Assembly (NCBI GenBank): GCA_005406025.1
Contig: BGZK01000864.1
Span: forward strand, 186,001 to 250,000
Length of the DNA: 64,000 nucleotides
From: Eumeta japonica
Lineage: Eukaryota > Arthropoda > Insecta > Lepidoptera > Psychidae
Reading direction: 5' to 3'
Shown here: one piece after another, positions 12,801 through 28,000 of the stretch
Layout: each line of letters opens with the position of its first letter
Numbering within the stretch: position 1 is the stretch's first letter
Translations under genes and position numbers: made by a program
The notes under the pieces: generated by a model
The model's database searches: none
What the model was told of the DNA's origin: nothing
Seen by the model: only the letters and a program-made list of their open reading frames with translations

Positions 12801-15800
12801 AATGAAATTCAAAGAGATTTTACCTTGAAAGAAAAAGTGTAATTGTGAATCTCAAATGATTTGTATTTCAAACAAATAAAAACAAAAAGTATGCAAGTAC
12901 TAATTTCTTATTAATAATATAAAATTTAGTTTTTTTATTTCACTGAAGTGCTTGATACAAAACAGTAGATAAAATTTAAAAGTGTGTATGTGAAAAAGAC
13001 AATGGAATAATGTTTTCTATACTTTATTTGTGAAGTAGTAATGGTAATGGTAATCATTATTAGAAGGTTATCTAGAATATTCCAAATAAAATAAAATCTA
13101 CTCCTACTACATCAGAAATCTCATCATTTAAGAAATGTACATATATCTATATGCAAATAGTTTACATTTTTTACCTTATTTTGCATAACAGCGTAGTGAG
13201 TTGAATCAAATTTTCATTTTGAAAAATTTTCAATTCTCCCTAAAGGGAAGTTAAACTTGCCTGTAAGAAAATTGATAATTTTATGAGAATTAGGAAAGTT
13301 CACTTGCATATCAAAACTTCTCTTATTGTCCCAAAACAATATGAGAAGTTTTGGGGCTAGCTTACAAGGCCAACTATTGTCCAAATTTTTTACTAAAGAC
13401 AAAGACTAATATCATAGGGGGCAAGTTTGTTTATTTTGAAAACTGTGTCTTGATTTTTTTTTGTGTATGTACATTATTTCTATTAATTATATAATTTTAA
13501 GATTTTAATAAAGCTTATGATATGTGACAAGAATATTATTCAAAAACTGATATTGGAGTAAGTGAGAACAGTTGATTATGTATGTTTATATGAGGATGAA
13601 GAAAAAAGTTAGGATTGATGCAAGTCATTCACAGAGATGAGTTTGCAGAAGGAACTATAACAAAAAGTCAAAAAAATAAAAACCTTTATCCCACCAATTT
13701 TGAATATAACAAAAAGGAAGACTAATGATGAAAATTGCTGTTTTAAGAAAAATTCTCAATTGTATATTAAAAGCTTATTAAAATTTTTAAATATGCTAAA
13801 TGTTTAAGAATAGAAATTTTATTTAATTATCTTATAGTGATAACTATGTTTTATTTTGTAAAGCAAAGCATTTTTTTTATAAAAGTGTCTTAAACTGTTA
13901 AACTGTTTTTTTTTCATGTTAATAAGGCAATCTGACTTTGACAGTTGTTTATTTGAAAAATGACAAAATTAAGAAATCGTTTTCAATTTGAATCATTAAA
14001 TTTTTGTTTCAAGTTAAATTGATTGATTTGTAATTGTCATTATTAGAGATTCAACTTGAACATACACTTTGTTTTCATATAGAACAATAATCCCTGAAAA
14101 TATGTATCATCATTATCCATTTTGTGATTTTCTTATGAAAAATACCATATTTTGATTGACATTAAAATTGGGACTTAAATTTACTGAGGATAAATTCATG
14201 ATAGTTTGATGGGGCTACTTTGATATAACTTCCACAATGATTACAGTTTTTCTGATCCGAATTTCTGATGGTGTTAGGTACCCGTAAGTATTACCTATAA
14301 GTGTCAGATACTGATTTAGAATAGACATTACTAAAACCCATCGTTTCTTTTTTTTTCTTAATTTTTAAATATTCTGAGTATTCCATGTAATATATAATAT
14401 GATTTTTATGAAACAGTATCAACTACTAATATGTAAGAATCTGTTTAAAAGGCTCTGTTTGATATTGAAATAGTAGCACATATTCATTGAATTAAATTTT
14501 ATAAATTATTGTTAAATATAGTTTTATTTAAGAAAAAAAATCTGGACAGTAATTTAGATTGATGTTAAATGACTTGAAACCAGAATCTGTGTGATGGTAA
14601 ATCTAAAAATATTGAGAATAGAGTTGTTTATGATGGTCAATTATAAGATTTATGATATATTATTTTAAGAAAACATATAAAATAATTATTTTAACTCTTA
14701 TATATATATTTAAATAATCTACAATCATTTTAAATTTATTCAAAAAGTAGCCATAGTTTAAAATATGAATGACTACCAATATTTTTTTTTATTTAAGTAC
14801 TTATATATTTTACCTAATAGTTTATTTAAATTTTTGTATATCTTTAAAATATTAGAAGCATGTTTATTCAACAATCCATCAAACTATCAAGGGATTATCA
14901 ACTGATCAATTTTTTTTTTTGCATGAATACTTTGATTTTTATTGTATAATTAAAAGTATGTACATAGTACCATATTTCATGAGTGATAAACTATTCATAT
15001 AGGTATGTATCCATGAAGCAAGTTCTCATAGGTAGCCTGTGTGAGCTTAGCATTGTCTTCATTAGCTAGTGTTACAACATAGTGTGGCATATATAGCCCA
15101 GTTCGTGTTGTGAAACGTTACTTGCTTGTTTTACACCGTGCACAAATGTTTTGTTGTAATTTTCTTTAATTTACTAATGAAATTTAAAATTTACATATAT
15201 GTCAATAAATTTGTACAACACCCAATTTGTAAATATAATAAAAATTACAAATACATTATTAAAAATCAGATGCAAAATGTAAGGATAAACAAAATTCAAA
15301 TTGACAAGTATATATTCACTACTACAATTTTTCATAATAAAATAAACAACAAAATTGAGGTCTTTAAAACATACCATACATACCCACAAACATAGAATAC
15401 CATTTATGGTTGAGATTGTGCTATAGTTAACTTTAATCAATTTTGATAATATTTTTATGGTTGATGTTGTTGTGACTAATAACATATAGCCCATAAATAT
15501 ATTAATAATTGTATCAGGTTTGTGTATGAAAAATATTTTTATTAGTATTATATAATGTATATCTCAAGAAATACTTCAACCCTTTTTTAACAAGACCTAT
15601 TATGGCTTGATTGGAGTGCTAGTTTTTAGAGACAAAAGAAAAAAAAAAAAAGCATTTTTTTTGTTTCGTTTGTTATTGAAGGGCATAGCACAGTTTTGTC
15701 AAACTTGGATTGTGCATGAAAAATTAGAATAGCTGCCTCAAGTAGAGTATGATTCATTTGTGTATTCTTGAGATGTCTTACTAAATAGTTTTGAATGTCT

Positions 15801-16002
15801 GCCGCGGCGACGGCGGCGAGCCGCCATTGTGACAGTTCCCATGGCCTTGTGCAGTTCTTATGAAGGTGATGTTAATGAATCAAAGGTTGTGCTGTTAACG
15901 CTTGCACCTTGACTCGCTTACTACAAGTTACATACTAAATTTTTGGATTTCAGTGGAGTACTTATTGATTAAGATTATTAGACATTAAAATTCCTACAAT
16001 TC

Positions 16003-16067
<65 letters not shown>

Positions 16068-19000
16068 GGGCAAATACATGTTCATGATTAATTGATATTT
16101 AATTTAGGACATCTACTTACTATCAATTTTATAACATCGATTGGAAACGATATGCAGATAATGTCTATATTTTTGAAAGTCAAATTGTGTTGTTAATTTA
16201 TAAAATCTATTTGGGATATTTAAATTTGCTATATGTTGTGCATAATATTTTATAATTAATTAAATTATATATTACACATGAATATTAAAAGTTTAGTAAT
16301 TAATTACTTAACATTTTTATACTTCATGGTTTGTTATGTAGGAAAGAAGATTATTTGAAAAGTAAAATGTAGAAGACAATAATTGCAAGATATTGAACCA
16401 AATAAATATTAGACTCTTTTAAAATTATTATTAGATAGTTAAATTTCAATGCTAATGTTTCCATTTTATAAATTGTGTTTTTTTTATACAATTGTTGCAC
16501 TAAATAATTGTATTTCTGATTTGTATTACTATTTAAATACAGTAAATCTGTGTTTACATTCAAAAAGAGTATATAGAACAACATTGCGATAATTATTTTC
16601 TTTTAGTGCAGGTAAAGATGAAGAATCGAAGCTTGGCAGGTAACTGTGGGATAGCAGTATTCGTGATCGCGTTAGTGACAGTGGTGATAGCATTCGCCAC
16701 GCCCAGTTGGCTCGTCAGCGACTACAGAATCAGAGGGGCTAAATTAGACAGGTTAATTATTGACTTTTTGAAATAGTCATTGGCAATCGCTTTGTCTGTG
16801 CACTCTCATATTACTGATTATTTTCATATAGTGTGCCTCTAAAAATCAGTTAGTCCAAGTATTTCCTACATTATTTGTTGTTGAAAAAAAGTATAATTTT
16901 CATTGAGGTGATTTATAGAATCTAAAATGAGATCAAAAATTTATTTGAGGTCCATGCAGATGGGGCTGTGGACTGAAGCTGATGTATGATTAAATTTTAA
17001 TCAGTATCATTTTTAACTATATATCTAACATCTTTCTGTTCTTTTGATTCAGATGTTTGTGTGATTGTCTTTTATAAGCATTTCTGATTTGTTGGATTAT
17101 TCTTCAAGTTTAGTTTAGTTTTTAAGTTATTCATTAATAACAGTGTTGTTCATTTATATACTGTGAACCGGTTTTAGTCCGAATAGTGAGTTTTTTTATG
17201 TATTGTTTTTATCAACTTGATTTCAAGGTAGTAGCATACAAAGATTGAGGGAAGACAGAAAAATTTCAAACCTACCAATAAATAAAATTGAACAATAAAG
17301 TCTTAAACAGTAATTAAAGAGTATTTAAATTTATAAAATGCCTACTTAAATGACCCATTCATTCATTCATTTATTGAATATGAATTTCAACATACCGATA
17401 AATAAGAATGAGATAAAACTATTACGCTAACTACACATTAAATTTGATATTATAACTTAGTAACATGTGTTATTGAGGCAATGCAATGTTTGTATGCTGG
17501 TGGAACTGTATCCAGCTCATATACATATTTGGTGATTTTAAGTATCAAGTCTTGTGTCCTCTAAAAAGCCTTTTTCTGGTGGCTACATAATTATGGTATT
17601 TAATGTCAGCAGCAAAATATGTTTCTTTATTTTCAAATTCTAATATTTAAAAAATATTTTATATAATGTGAGATTTTAATACATTATAAGGCAGCAACAT
17701 AAGAAATAAGAAACCTTATCAATTCCAAAATTTTACATCACTCCTTTTCCCACTAGCTTGACACCGTGATTAATCCTCCTTTCGAAGTATGTCATTTGCT
17801 TACCAAGTTATTCTATTCTTTTATTAAGATATTTTTACAAATTTTTTTGTTAAGTCTACTTTCTATTGCAACTATTTCACGTAACATATGGATCGAATTA
17901 ATTTTTTTGTCTATGTGAAGAAAAGAATCCTATCCTTTATTCTATATATCGTGTTATAATATACTTAATCACGTTTTACTCGTGAAGGTAAATTATTATT
18001 ACATTATTTTTTTATCTAATACGTAAAATGATTAATAATATAATTATTTTTTACATAGTGGTTTATTTGATTTTTTGCATGGAAAGAGTTTGAAATAGGA
18101 CAATTTTTTTTTGGGAAATAGTTTAACGGTGTTTTTGTATGATAAGATTTTGTAATTTAGCATTTATTTTTAAATAATTTTTATGTGTGATGGGGTATTG
18201 AAATTAAAACAATTTTTATCTTATTATATGAGGTGGCTTAATAGTTTTTATTTGTCATGAGTTTTTTGATTCATATGTTTTAATGTGTTAAATAATCCAT
18301 TTGACTTTCTAATGCGAAAAGGTTTTGTAATGGGAAACATATATGAAAAATGTTAACTAAATAGTGTGTGAATAAGTGAGTGAGAGAGGGTAATGTTGAA
18401 AAAAATTTTCCATGCTAGATATTGGTATGAGGTTTTGGCCTTGAAATAATGTTTTAATCTTATGTATTGATACAGTATGTAAAATGGTTTGATACTGTAG
18501 CTTCACATTTGTTTTAGGGTATCCAGCATTTTTATGTCTATAGGGTATGCGTGCATCTGTATCAAGGCTGTATACAGATGTATGATATCTGTACATATTG
18601 TATAGCATATATGTATATAGTAATAATTAGTTAAAGAAGATTTTATGATGAGCATTAATATAATCAATAAAATTGAAAATTTCAGATTGGGTCTATGGAG
18701 TCACTGCTTTAGATCTCTCCCTGACCCACTGGACCCATATCAAAGACGTTTTTTTGTCGGATGTCGATGGGTTTATGATCCATTTACAACTGGATATGAT
18801 AGAATACGAGGTTACTTGTTACCAGGTTGGCATACATTTGTGATAAATATTTACATAATATGTTCATTTAAATTTCAATTTTAGTTTATTACCTTCAAAG
18901 TTATTAGTTTAAATAATATTATAATGTACTTATTTCAGGGTTCATGATAGCAACTCAATTCTTCTTCAGCCTTTGTTTGATTGGAGTATTAATCTCAGCA

Positions 19001-22000
19001 GTATTGGTCCTCATATTCTTTTTGTGTTGTGCGCCTGATCAGAACAGATTTATTCTTATAATTAAAGTAATCGGGTACTTGATGCTTGCTGCAGGTAATT
19101 TCTTTCAGATTATTGTAAATGCTCATCAAGTATCTCTCTGAATTTCATATTTTATTTTGTTTCATATATTTTATCCAATTACAGGTATTAATGGAGCTAT
19201 TGCTGTTATAGTTTTTGCTTCTTTGGGGAATACTGATGGATGGATGCCAGGACATGAGAATAATTATTTGGGTAAATATTTATTATATATATATATGTAT
19301 TGGTAAAGTATTAATAAACGCTGATAAACACCCAACCGTCTAAAGTGGCACTGCAAATCGGGCTGCAGTTATTTAATATAATTAATTTTGATAAATATGT
19401 TTTATTAGAAATTTTTATGCATATGAAATTTGAAAATTATTATTCAATAATTACTTTTGAACATTAGAGTGAAAAAAAAATTACAATCAATATTTTAAAT
19501 ACTGGTTACCAGCACATATCTATCACATTTGTTAAGTTAACTTTTCTATGTCTAATAATAAAAATGGGATGTAACAACAAAATAAGTTATAGCAATAAAT
19601 TGTATTTATTTTTGTATTGATTTTAAAATTAAGTATTCAAAAAATGTTTGGAATATGAATTTTAGATGTACAATAATCCCATTATAAATTAATAAAATCC
19701 TGTCATTATATAATATTTAATGACATTCATTATTACAAGTGAATATTAAAAATTTATGCTATGTCCCATCTATGAATTTAATTGGTTTGTGGGTAAGCAT
19801 AGAAATTTTAAAAAAAACCTTATAAGTAACAAGAATTTTATGATTATGCGCAGTGTCAAATTAGAATATAAAATAATGACAATGTATACAATTCTAAGAA
19901 TCAACAATCCCACCAGTATAAAGGTGGTCCAAACTCGAGTGCCTTAAATATGTGTATATAATATTATAGTCTTTTAACTATGGCATTGGCACAGGTATGA
20001 TAGATGACGTGGCTGGCTTTTTAACTTCTTTTGATAAAAAGGAATTCATAATACTTCTATCGAGGAGATATAGTAAGTTACACCTTTGAGAACATATGCC
20101 TTTTAGGGTTCCATAGTCAACAAGAAACCTTCATAGTTTCGCCATGTATATCCGTCCGTCTGCCTACCTGCCTGCCTATCTGCGGTTTAACTCAGAGCCT
20201 CTGCACTAGGAAGCTATAATTTGGTGCGGGTATAGATATTTATTACGCCGACAATATTTGAGAATAAAACTAAAAAAAAAATTTAAAATACCTCTCCTAC
20301 ATCTGAAGTAGGGATGAATTTAATTAAAAATATAACAAACTCTATTAAAAATTACACAGATGACGTCGTTGATTGTGCAAAACAAGCAGTAAATATAAGT
20401 TTATGAAACATGTAAAATTGTGGATGTATAAAATCATAACTTCCTTGATACCCATCTTATGTGGGTCCCTTTTTAGATATTATTAGCTGTTAAACCATGA
20501 ACTCAATTAATAGGTCCATAGTATCAAACAAAAAAGGTCCTCCTTCTAAGAGCGCATGTTATGAAGGACAATTACCAATTACGGTACCCTAAATTAGCAC
20601 GGTCCGACATGCACTTCGCTGGTTTTTCTCTTATTTTGTTTTCATTTTCCATAATATTTTCAGGTTGGTCCTTCGGTCTAGGAGTAGTAGGTGCCATTGC
20701 CTGTTTTGTGACCGCAGCTCTGTTTCTCACCGAGGCCAACATACAGTCAAAGAAACGAGAAAAATTGAAGGAATCACAAGCACGCTTTGAAATGGAATAT
20801 GAATCTAAGGCGTAACACGTGCCAATTATAATTTCATCATTTGAATCACATATTAATAAATTTAACATTCCAATGGTTGTAAATATGTCACAGTAGATGT
20901 ATATTGTTTATGATAAATTATTGGGTATGCAGTACTAACAGCAGGTTAATAAATAAAAAGGATTGTTTGTAAAAGATAATGAAGTGCTAACTGAGTCCAA
21001 ATGAAACAACGATTGTTGTATATTGCATTACATTAAAGTTAATTTGTTCAGTTCAAACTTAAGATCTGAGTCGGAGTGCCTGAAGTTATTTGTTAATGTT
21101 TTAGCAGTTAATGTATCCAAGATGAAATGTCTAGACTGCCACCTATAGTTTTAAGTTAATAATTAATAGAAAATTGAGAAATTTTCAAAATAAGAATCTC
21201 TATATTCTATCTCTATGTTCTTAGGATTATAACTAATACACATTTTTTAAGATCTTTTTTTTTTATTTTTATTTAGATAAGATTACAAATATTTACAATT
21301 TATTTCTATTTCTTTTCTATCTTTTATTTAATATATGTGAGTTGAATTAAAAAAAAAATCTCGTGCCTGATATTTAATTATTGTAAACTATTTGTTTTTT
21401 ATACACACTATTTCATAAAACATTGGCCAACTCAAATGTTATTGTACTTACTATTTGTATAGCTGCTAAGGACCAATTTTTTTAATAGCTAAATCAATTC
21501 TTAAACTGTCAAATAGTTATAAACGAACAAACTTGTTTAAAATTTAATGTGCTTGATTACTTGTACAAAGAGTAATCAAGCTCTCAATCAGTTAGTGACA
21601 CTATTATAAGTGTCACTAATTGGCGCCACCAGTAACAATGGATTGCATATCAAAAGACGGAATGAAAAGTTCGATGTTTTCCTATTGATTTAATTTAATT
21701 TTTCATGTATACATGGTTTAAAAAAAAACCATGTCATAATGCTACTCGCTGTTCTTATTTGAAAACAGAAGAAGGATGAAACTGTTCTTTTCGTTTCATC
21801 TCACTTAGCACCTTTATTCTTTCACTTTAAATTTAATTTATCATATTTAAATTTTGAATCACTTGTTTTTTGGTTGAACTATTATTACTGACATTAATTT
21901 AAATAGCCTTATATAGTTGCTTAATATTAATATTGATTCTTTTTATAGAAATAATCATTGTTCATATAAAAAAAGTGCATTTCGAAAGTGGTAGTGTAAA

Positions 22001-25000
22001 CTGAAAGATGTACAATATGACAGTACCTAGTAATGAATAATTGTCTAAAAACTAATGTGAATAATTTCACAAAGTAACAGTATTGATTTAAATTTAAAAA
22101 AAAATGTGAGGGATCTTTACATATTGGATACAATTTATGTAATGATAATACCGTTATTATGTAGCTAAAAAACTTCTTATAATCTCAAAATATGGCTTGC
22201 CAGTAAAATCAAGGCCAAGCATATTTGTCAGTCACTTTATTAAGATATTCAATTGTAAAGTTTGCGTTGTCTACTGGATAAATGCTTATTTGTGGATTAA
22301 AAAATTGGCTTTAATATCGATATTATGGATAGCGTTTTGCATCTTTTGTAAGTACACGTTTTGTGATCTTTATGGCTATTGCCTACAATTTTACTCAGTG
22401 ATAATTAACTCCGTCCATTTTAACATAGAATAATCTTTACTGTACAAAACTTGTAAGACTTACAGTATGCACATACCCATTCAATAAAACGTTATCATAT
22501 TGACATATCTTTCGAATGTATTATTATATTAAAATAGTAACATATGAAATATACATGTTTTATTTCCATTTTATTTTTCCTTTCTTTTTTTTTAATGAAA
22601 ATTAATTTTAATGAAGCTAAGATTTGTGAGATATTGGATAGTTTCAAACTTTTCACCTGTTATTTTTATTTATCAAAATAAATATTATTTTTTTCTTGAC
22701 TATTGGAATGTATTCACTAAGTATAATATATAACCTGAGGATTGTTTAATATATTACAAGAAAACATCTATAAACATTAAAAGGTTTTGTTGAAATAAGT
22801 AATAATGGATTCTTAAAGAAATTTAAAGAATATAGAGCACTTTTTACTTAATTATGATAATAATTAGTATTTTATTTTTTGAATAAGGCATTGTATTTCT
22901 AAAATCAATATGTTGTGATGTAAATAATAGGTTATGAAGGTATCAAATCTTTTATAATTCATATACAACTTTTATATTAAATTCAATACATGTTCTTAGA
23001 ACAGTGTTTGCCAAATAATTTTAAATCTTGGCCTTTTTGTGGTGTTGTAATGATTTTAATTGTGCTTTCTGCCTGAATGCAGTATTACTTTTTTTTTTAA
23101 ATATTAAGTTTTTGAAAGAAAAACGAAAACAGACCAGGGTATGCTTCGCTTTTATGAGAATGTGAGATGGAGCTTTCAATTCTATATTGTGAAACTATAG
23201 TATTAAACCTTTGTACATTTAAATATTGTTTTGATATACAATATGAAAAAAATATTTCAATTTTAAAATGCCCTCATACAAAAAAGATCTATCCGTAAAT
23301 AGATTTCATACAGCATAACCCTCTTTCGCTCGCTTATTCATACGCTCGCTATTTACTTAACATGGTTCATATAAAAGTATAACCTTCCCAAACCTCTGCA
23401 TTAGAAAATCAAGCAGATCATTTAATATATTAAAAATTGGTTGCCTGTAAAGTCGGTATACGGGCGAAAGTTTTACGTGACAACGACTTTGAGTGGTAAA
23501 ATCATTTTAATGTGAATATTCATTCGTATAGTAGGAAGAAGGATGAAATAATAGTAACAATTTAAAACATTTATTTATACAAAGAATTATATTTAAAACA
23601 TTAATTTATACAAAGAATCTCGCACTGAATTTGATATTAACAAAATACCTTACCCTTACCTTTACACATACATACGTATTTATATACAAATATACATACA
23701 ATAACTTGCAATACATTTGCGTCTCTGTCTCTCTCGCTCTTAGGCGGGCTAACTGTGCTCGAGTGGAAGGGACGCGTGCCTTTCACTTTTTATGTCTGTC
23801 TCTCTCGCTCTTAGGCGGGCTAACCATGCCCGAGTGGAAGGGACGCGTGCCTCTCACTCGCTCTCATTGTGAGCGCATAACGTGAGCGGAGCGTAACGCA
23901 GTTTCTTGAAGTGTCACCCGGCAAACCAATTTATAAGACGTTGTCACGTCAAAAAATATGTATCCAAAAATTCACCACATATAAAAACTATTAAACAACC
24001 TCACATAATAAAATTACAATTGTTTTGAAAATTAAATATCAATATAATAACCAAATTCAAAAGCATTTAGTTATTATATTGATATATTATTGTTATCGTT
24101 AACGCGAATCAGAACAAAGTCAAATTTTAATTTATTTTTGTACTTATGAAGCAGTATAAATTACAATCTATCTAATTATATTTGAAAAATATAATCATTC
24201 AGTGCATTTTGATCCAATTGACGTTTTTTATTGCGATTACATTTGTAATAATGAAACAGTGTAGTGATGGAAACTGTAATATGTATGAATATATTAGATT
24301 CAAATTGGTATAAATAAATAAATATAGTTTAAAAAACTAAAAAACACGCTTTGATGATCACATCGAACTAAAAAACGAAAAATAATTCTTAATGTAGGCA
24401 GAAAATATAAATGAACGAAAAAAGATTAGTATTATTTTGAAAAAAGCGTGGGGTGCTTGATAAGTGAAAAAAATATGGCACAAAGCACCCCACGCTTTTT
24501 TCACAATAATACTAATCTATTTTCGTTCATTTATATTTTCTGCCTATATTAAGAATTATTTTTCGTTTTTTAGTTCGATGTGATCGTCAAAGCGTGTTTT
24601 TTAGTTTTTTAAACTATATTTATTTTCCACTTTAGTTCAATGTGATGAATAAACCGTGTTTTAGGTTTTTAAACTATATTTATTTTATACTTTTAGTTTG
24701 ATCGATTGTCAAAAAAAATTGTATTCCGAGTTCTTGTGAATGTTTGGACGTGACGCACATTTTTTTTTAGTATCGTAAATCTACGACAGAGAGTGTACGG
24801 ATGGGAAATTCTTTCCGAACGGGAGAGTTAGGGTCAAGGTGTTAATTTTCAAAAATGATACTGAAGTCGATAGTATTGTAAACCTTTGATAGAGGGCGGA
24901 TGATTGTAAAATTCTCTTCGAATAGAAGATTTAAGTTTGTGGTTTTAATTTCTGAGAATAATTCAGTTTTGACGTTTTTACTATAAAGTTTAATATGAAA

Positions 25001-28000
25001 TATTATTTTATCATGAATCCATTTTCTTTATAGATGAGTTGATTGAAAATATGAACTTTTCTACTTAACTTCTACATCCAAAATTTTAATTATATTCATT
25101 TAAATTTAAAAAGAAATATTCAGAAAACTAAATATTTTATCAACATCAAATTATGACATTGTATGAATTAATCCTTGTACCTATTTTTTATATTAATTCT
25201 GTTTATTCGTAAGTCCCTATTTTGATCTGATTGAATTTACATTGATACCAAATAGAATTACCAAACCAAATTAATTAATCCTGGCGATCCTGACCAGGAC
25301 AATTAGACAAAGTTATCAAATTATTGTATTGTCACCGGTCCCTGATAAGTCTACAAAGTTTCAATAAAATCTGACCGTTCAAAGTGGGTCAAAATCGAGT
25401 TCAAAGAAATCGGTTACAAACAAACAAACAAACATACAAGTGTAGCTAATAAAAGCGTGTTAAAAACGGAAAGTTCCAATAGGAATCTGATACCTCTATA
25501 TAGATTGAAAAAAATCTAAGTAGAAAAAGTATTGTCAGTACTGGTACTTTATATGTTAATTTATATGGTTTTTTCATATCGTAATCTATAGGATTGTAAT
25601 GTATTTAGAATTGATTGGATTTTATCGGAATTGAGTAAAATTGGTATAAGGCTAGCCAAATATATAAATATATTTATAGTTACATAATATTTTCCTATCT
25701 GCAAATGCATTTATGTTGTTGAAACTATGTAAGTATTGGGTAAACTCTTAAGATTGTTCCACTAAGTTTTCTATTGGAAATGAATAGTTTTAATTTGTCA
25801 ATAATTTCCTCGATCTTTTGTTAATGATTTGACGTGCTAATAATTCACGAGACGAAATTGACCGATAAATCTTATTAACAGCCTTAGAAGAATACTTAAT
25901 GTTGTAACCATGGATAAAGTTTTTTTGAAGAAAAAGCAAACATGTTTCTTTGTTTACACTTCTACCATGTTTTTGTTGGTTCACTTTTTTGTCTGGCTCT
26001 TTGTGTGTTCGGATGGAATTCGTTATCATCCATCATTGTCTGACTGTTTTTTTTTCATTTTTGTACCTAGGACATGTAAATAATTGTATAAATTTAATAG
26101 CGTGGCAGGCACGCTGCCATTATTTCTTCATGTTCGTGGACTAGAGTAAAAATTCTCATGCCGCGAATGATCTGTCCAGTAGTTCGCGACTGCAAAGGTA
26201 TAGGTACACTCGCTGCATTGTTTCGTTGAATGATGAAGGGAACGGCTAGCACGATTATGTAAATACATTATCCTAAATCGTTAATGCAATTGAACGGCTG
26301 ACCTAGTGATGCCAAACAGTTCCGCTTTTTCCATAAGGGCACAGACCCGGGGCTTTCGGACCAATGAGGGTCCCGAAAGGTCATATTCGTTTAACTTGCA
26401 CGTTAAACTCTGTACCCAAAAGTCACAGCTCTGTGTGTCCAATAGCCCCTTCTCTGGGTGTTTATAGAGTCTGATTGTGTGCCTAAGGGCCCCGACTTTG
26501 TGTGCTTAAGGACTCAGCGGAGGCTGAGTACATGGAGATGTACCGAAGGGTCCCTGTACAACTTAAGACTGCTCTGATGCCAACCTTACGACGGCACTTT
26601 CGACGCTAGATTTTATATTTTTTTACCATCTTCAGGGCTCAGAGGAATTTGGTGCTTAACGCTCAACCTATCTATCACTTTTTAAATGTGAATTTTATCT
26701 GCGTATTAAATATGATAGTACTGATAAGGAACAAAAAATTAAGAGTGAAATTCTTGTGGTTTGTACATCATATATAAAAATACATGTGGCGATGTTGTAA
26801 AAATAAAGGTTTTACACTATTTGATAAATATTAATACTAAATTTTGTTCTACTAGAAAAAAAATGCATATAAAGTTTGTATAAATAAATATTATTTTCAC
26901 TTTTATTTAATTTATGATTTTTTTAAAAATATGTATATCTTAACGATATCAAATTAATTAAAAAAAAGTGCACGCCTAATAATGTTCATTTAAAATTTGA
27001 TAATAAACAAAAAAAAATGCTATAACATTATTGCAACTATTAAAACCCGATCTATTTAAAGTAGATGGGTAACGGTTAAATAGACGTACTACTAGAGGTC
27101 GCCACAAATATATTTCCTATTTTTGTAAGGTTCCACTTTTCGTCTTTTATTAATTACTATTATATTTAATTATTATTATTATATTATATTAAGTTTCTCA
27201 TGAATAATGTCGGTTGGCAATTTTCACTTTATTAAATAATAATACAAAAAGGAAACCATAATATTCAAAGTAAAGTCCACCATAGACTATGGTCTCAATC
27301 CAACGTTCACTAAGCTTTCTGAGCATCTTGATAAAACCATTTTTTGGGCTTAGATGCAAAAAACGACCGCACTGCATTTTCACATCTTTGGATTAAAATT
27401 TTTTCCACATTAATAGTAGCCTGACAGCGCAAGGTCCGGACTAAATGCTGGATATGGTAGAAGTCCAATACCATCAAATTCTTCGATGTTGTCCTGGTTG
27501 TCACACTATGAGATATAGCCTAGCTTTAGTTCAATTATCAGGAAGTGCTGATACTAGGTTGTAGCCTTAATATCCCAAACGGGTGCGCGACCAAAGGGCG
27601 AGTGATTTACCAGCGTCAAATCTCCACTATTAAAACAATAAAACTAATGCTGTGCTGTTCGTCCATTGACCGTCTTTTCCTTCAAATTTGCATAATTTCC
27701 TTACTGCCGCGGCTGCTTTCAGTTATTGTTTCCAATAATGTTTTAACAATACAAGTATTTCACACTTATCGCAGTCGTTTTATTGACAAAAAATCTTGCC
27801 CCGTCAATTAACACAGACATTATCATTAAAAGAAAATAAAACAGTTGTACTTTTCATAAATCTAGAGATTTATCGTAACAAATTATGACATGTATGAAAA
27901 GAAAAGTATGAATTCCAGTTATAGAAATCGACTTCACATAAGAGACATCCATTGGCGTAGCTAGGAATTTTGTCTAAGAGGTGTAGCCGTCCAGTTGAAC

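Noticed and set aside
15126..15494. Overlapping ORFs of 89 aa (+) and 106 aa (-)
   Set aside because: Low-complexity Asn/Ile/Lys/Tyr strings expected from AT-rich DNA.
20561..20663. ORF extending exon 5 of gene B leftwards to 20561
   Set aside because: This part is the end of a LINE-like repeat. The phase-1 junction from exon 4 to 20664 gives the correct TM4 (GWSFGLG), matching gene A.
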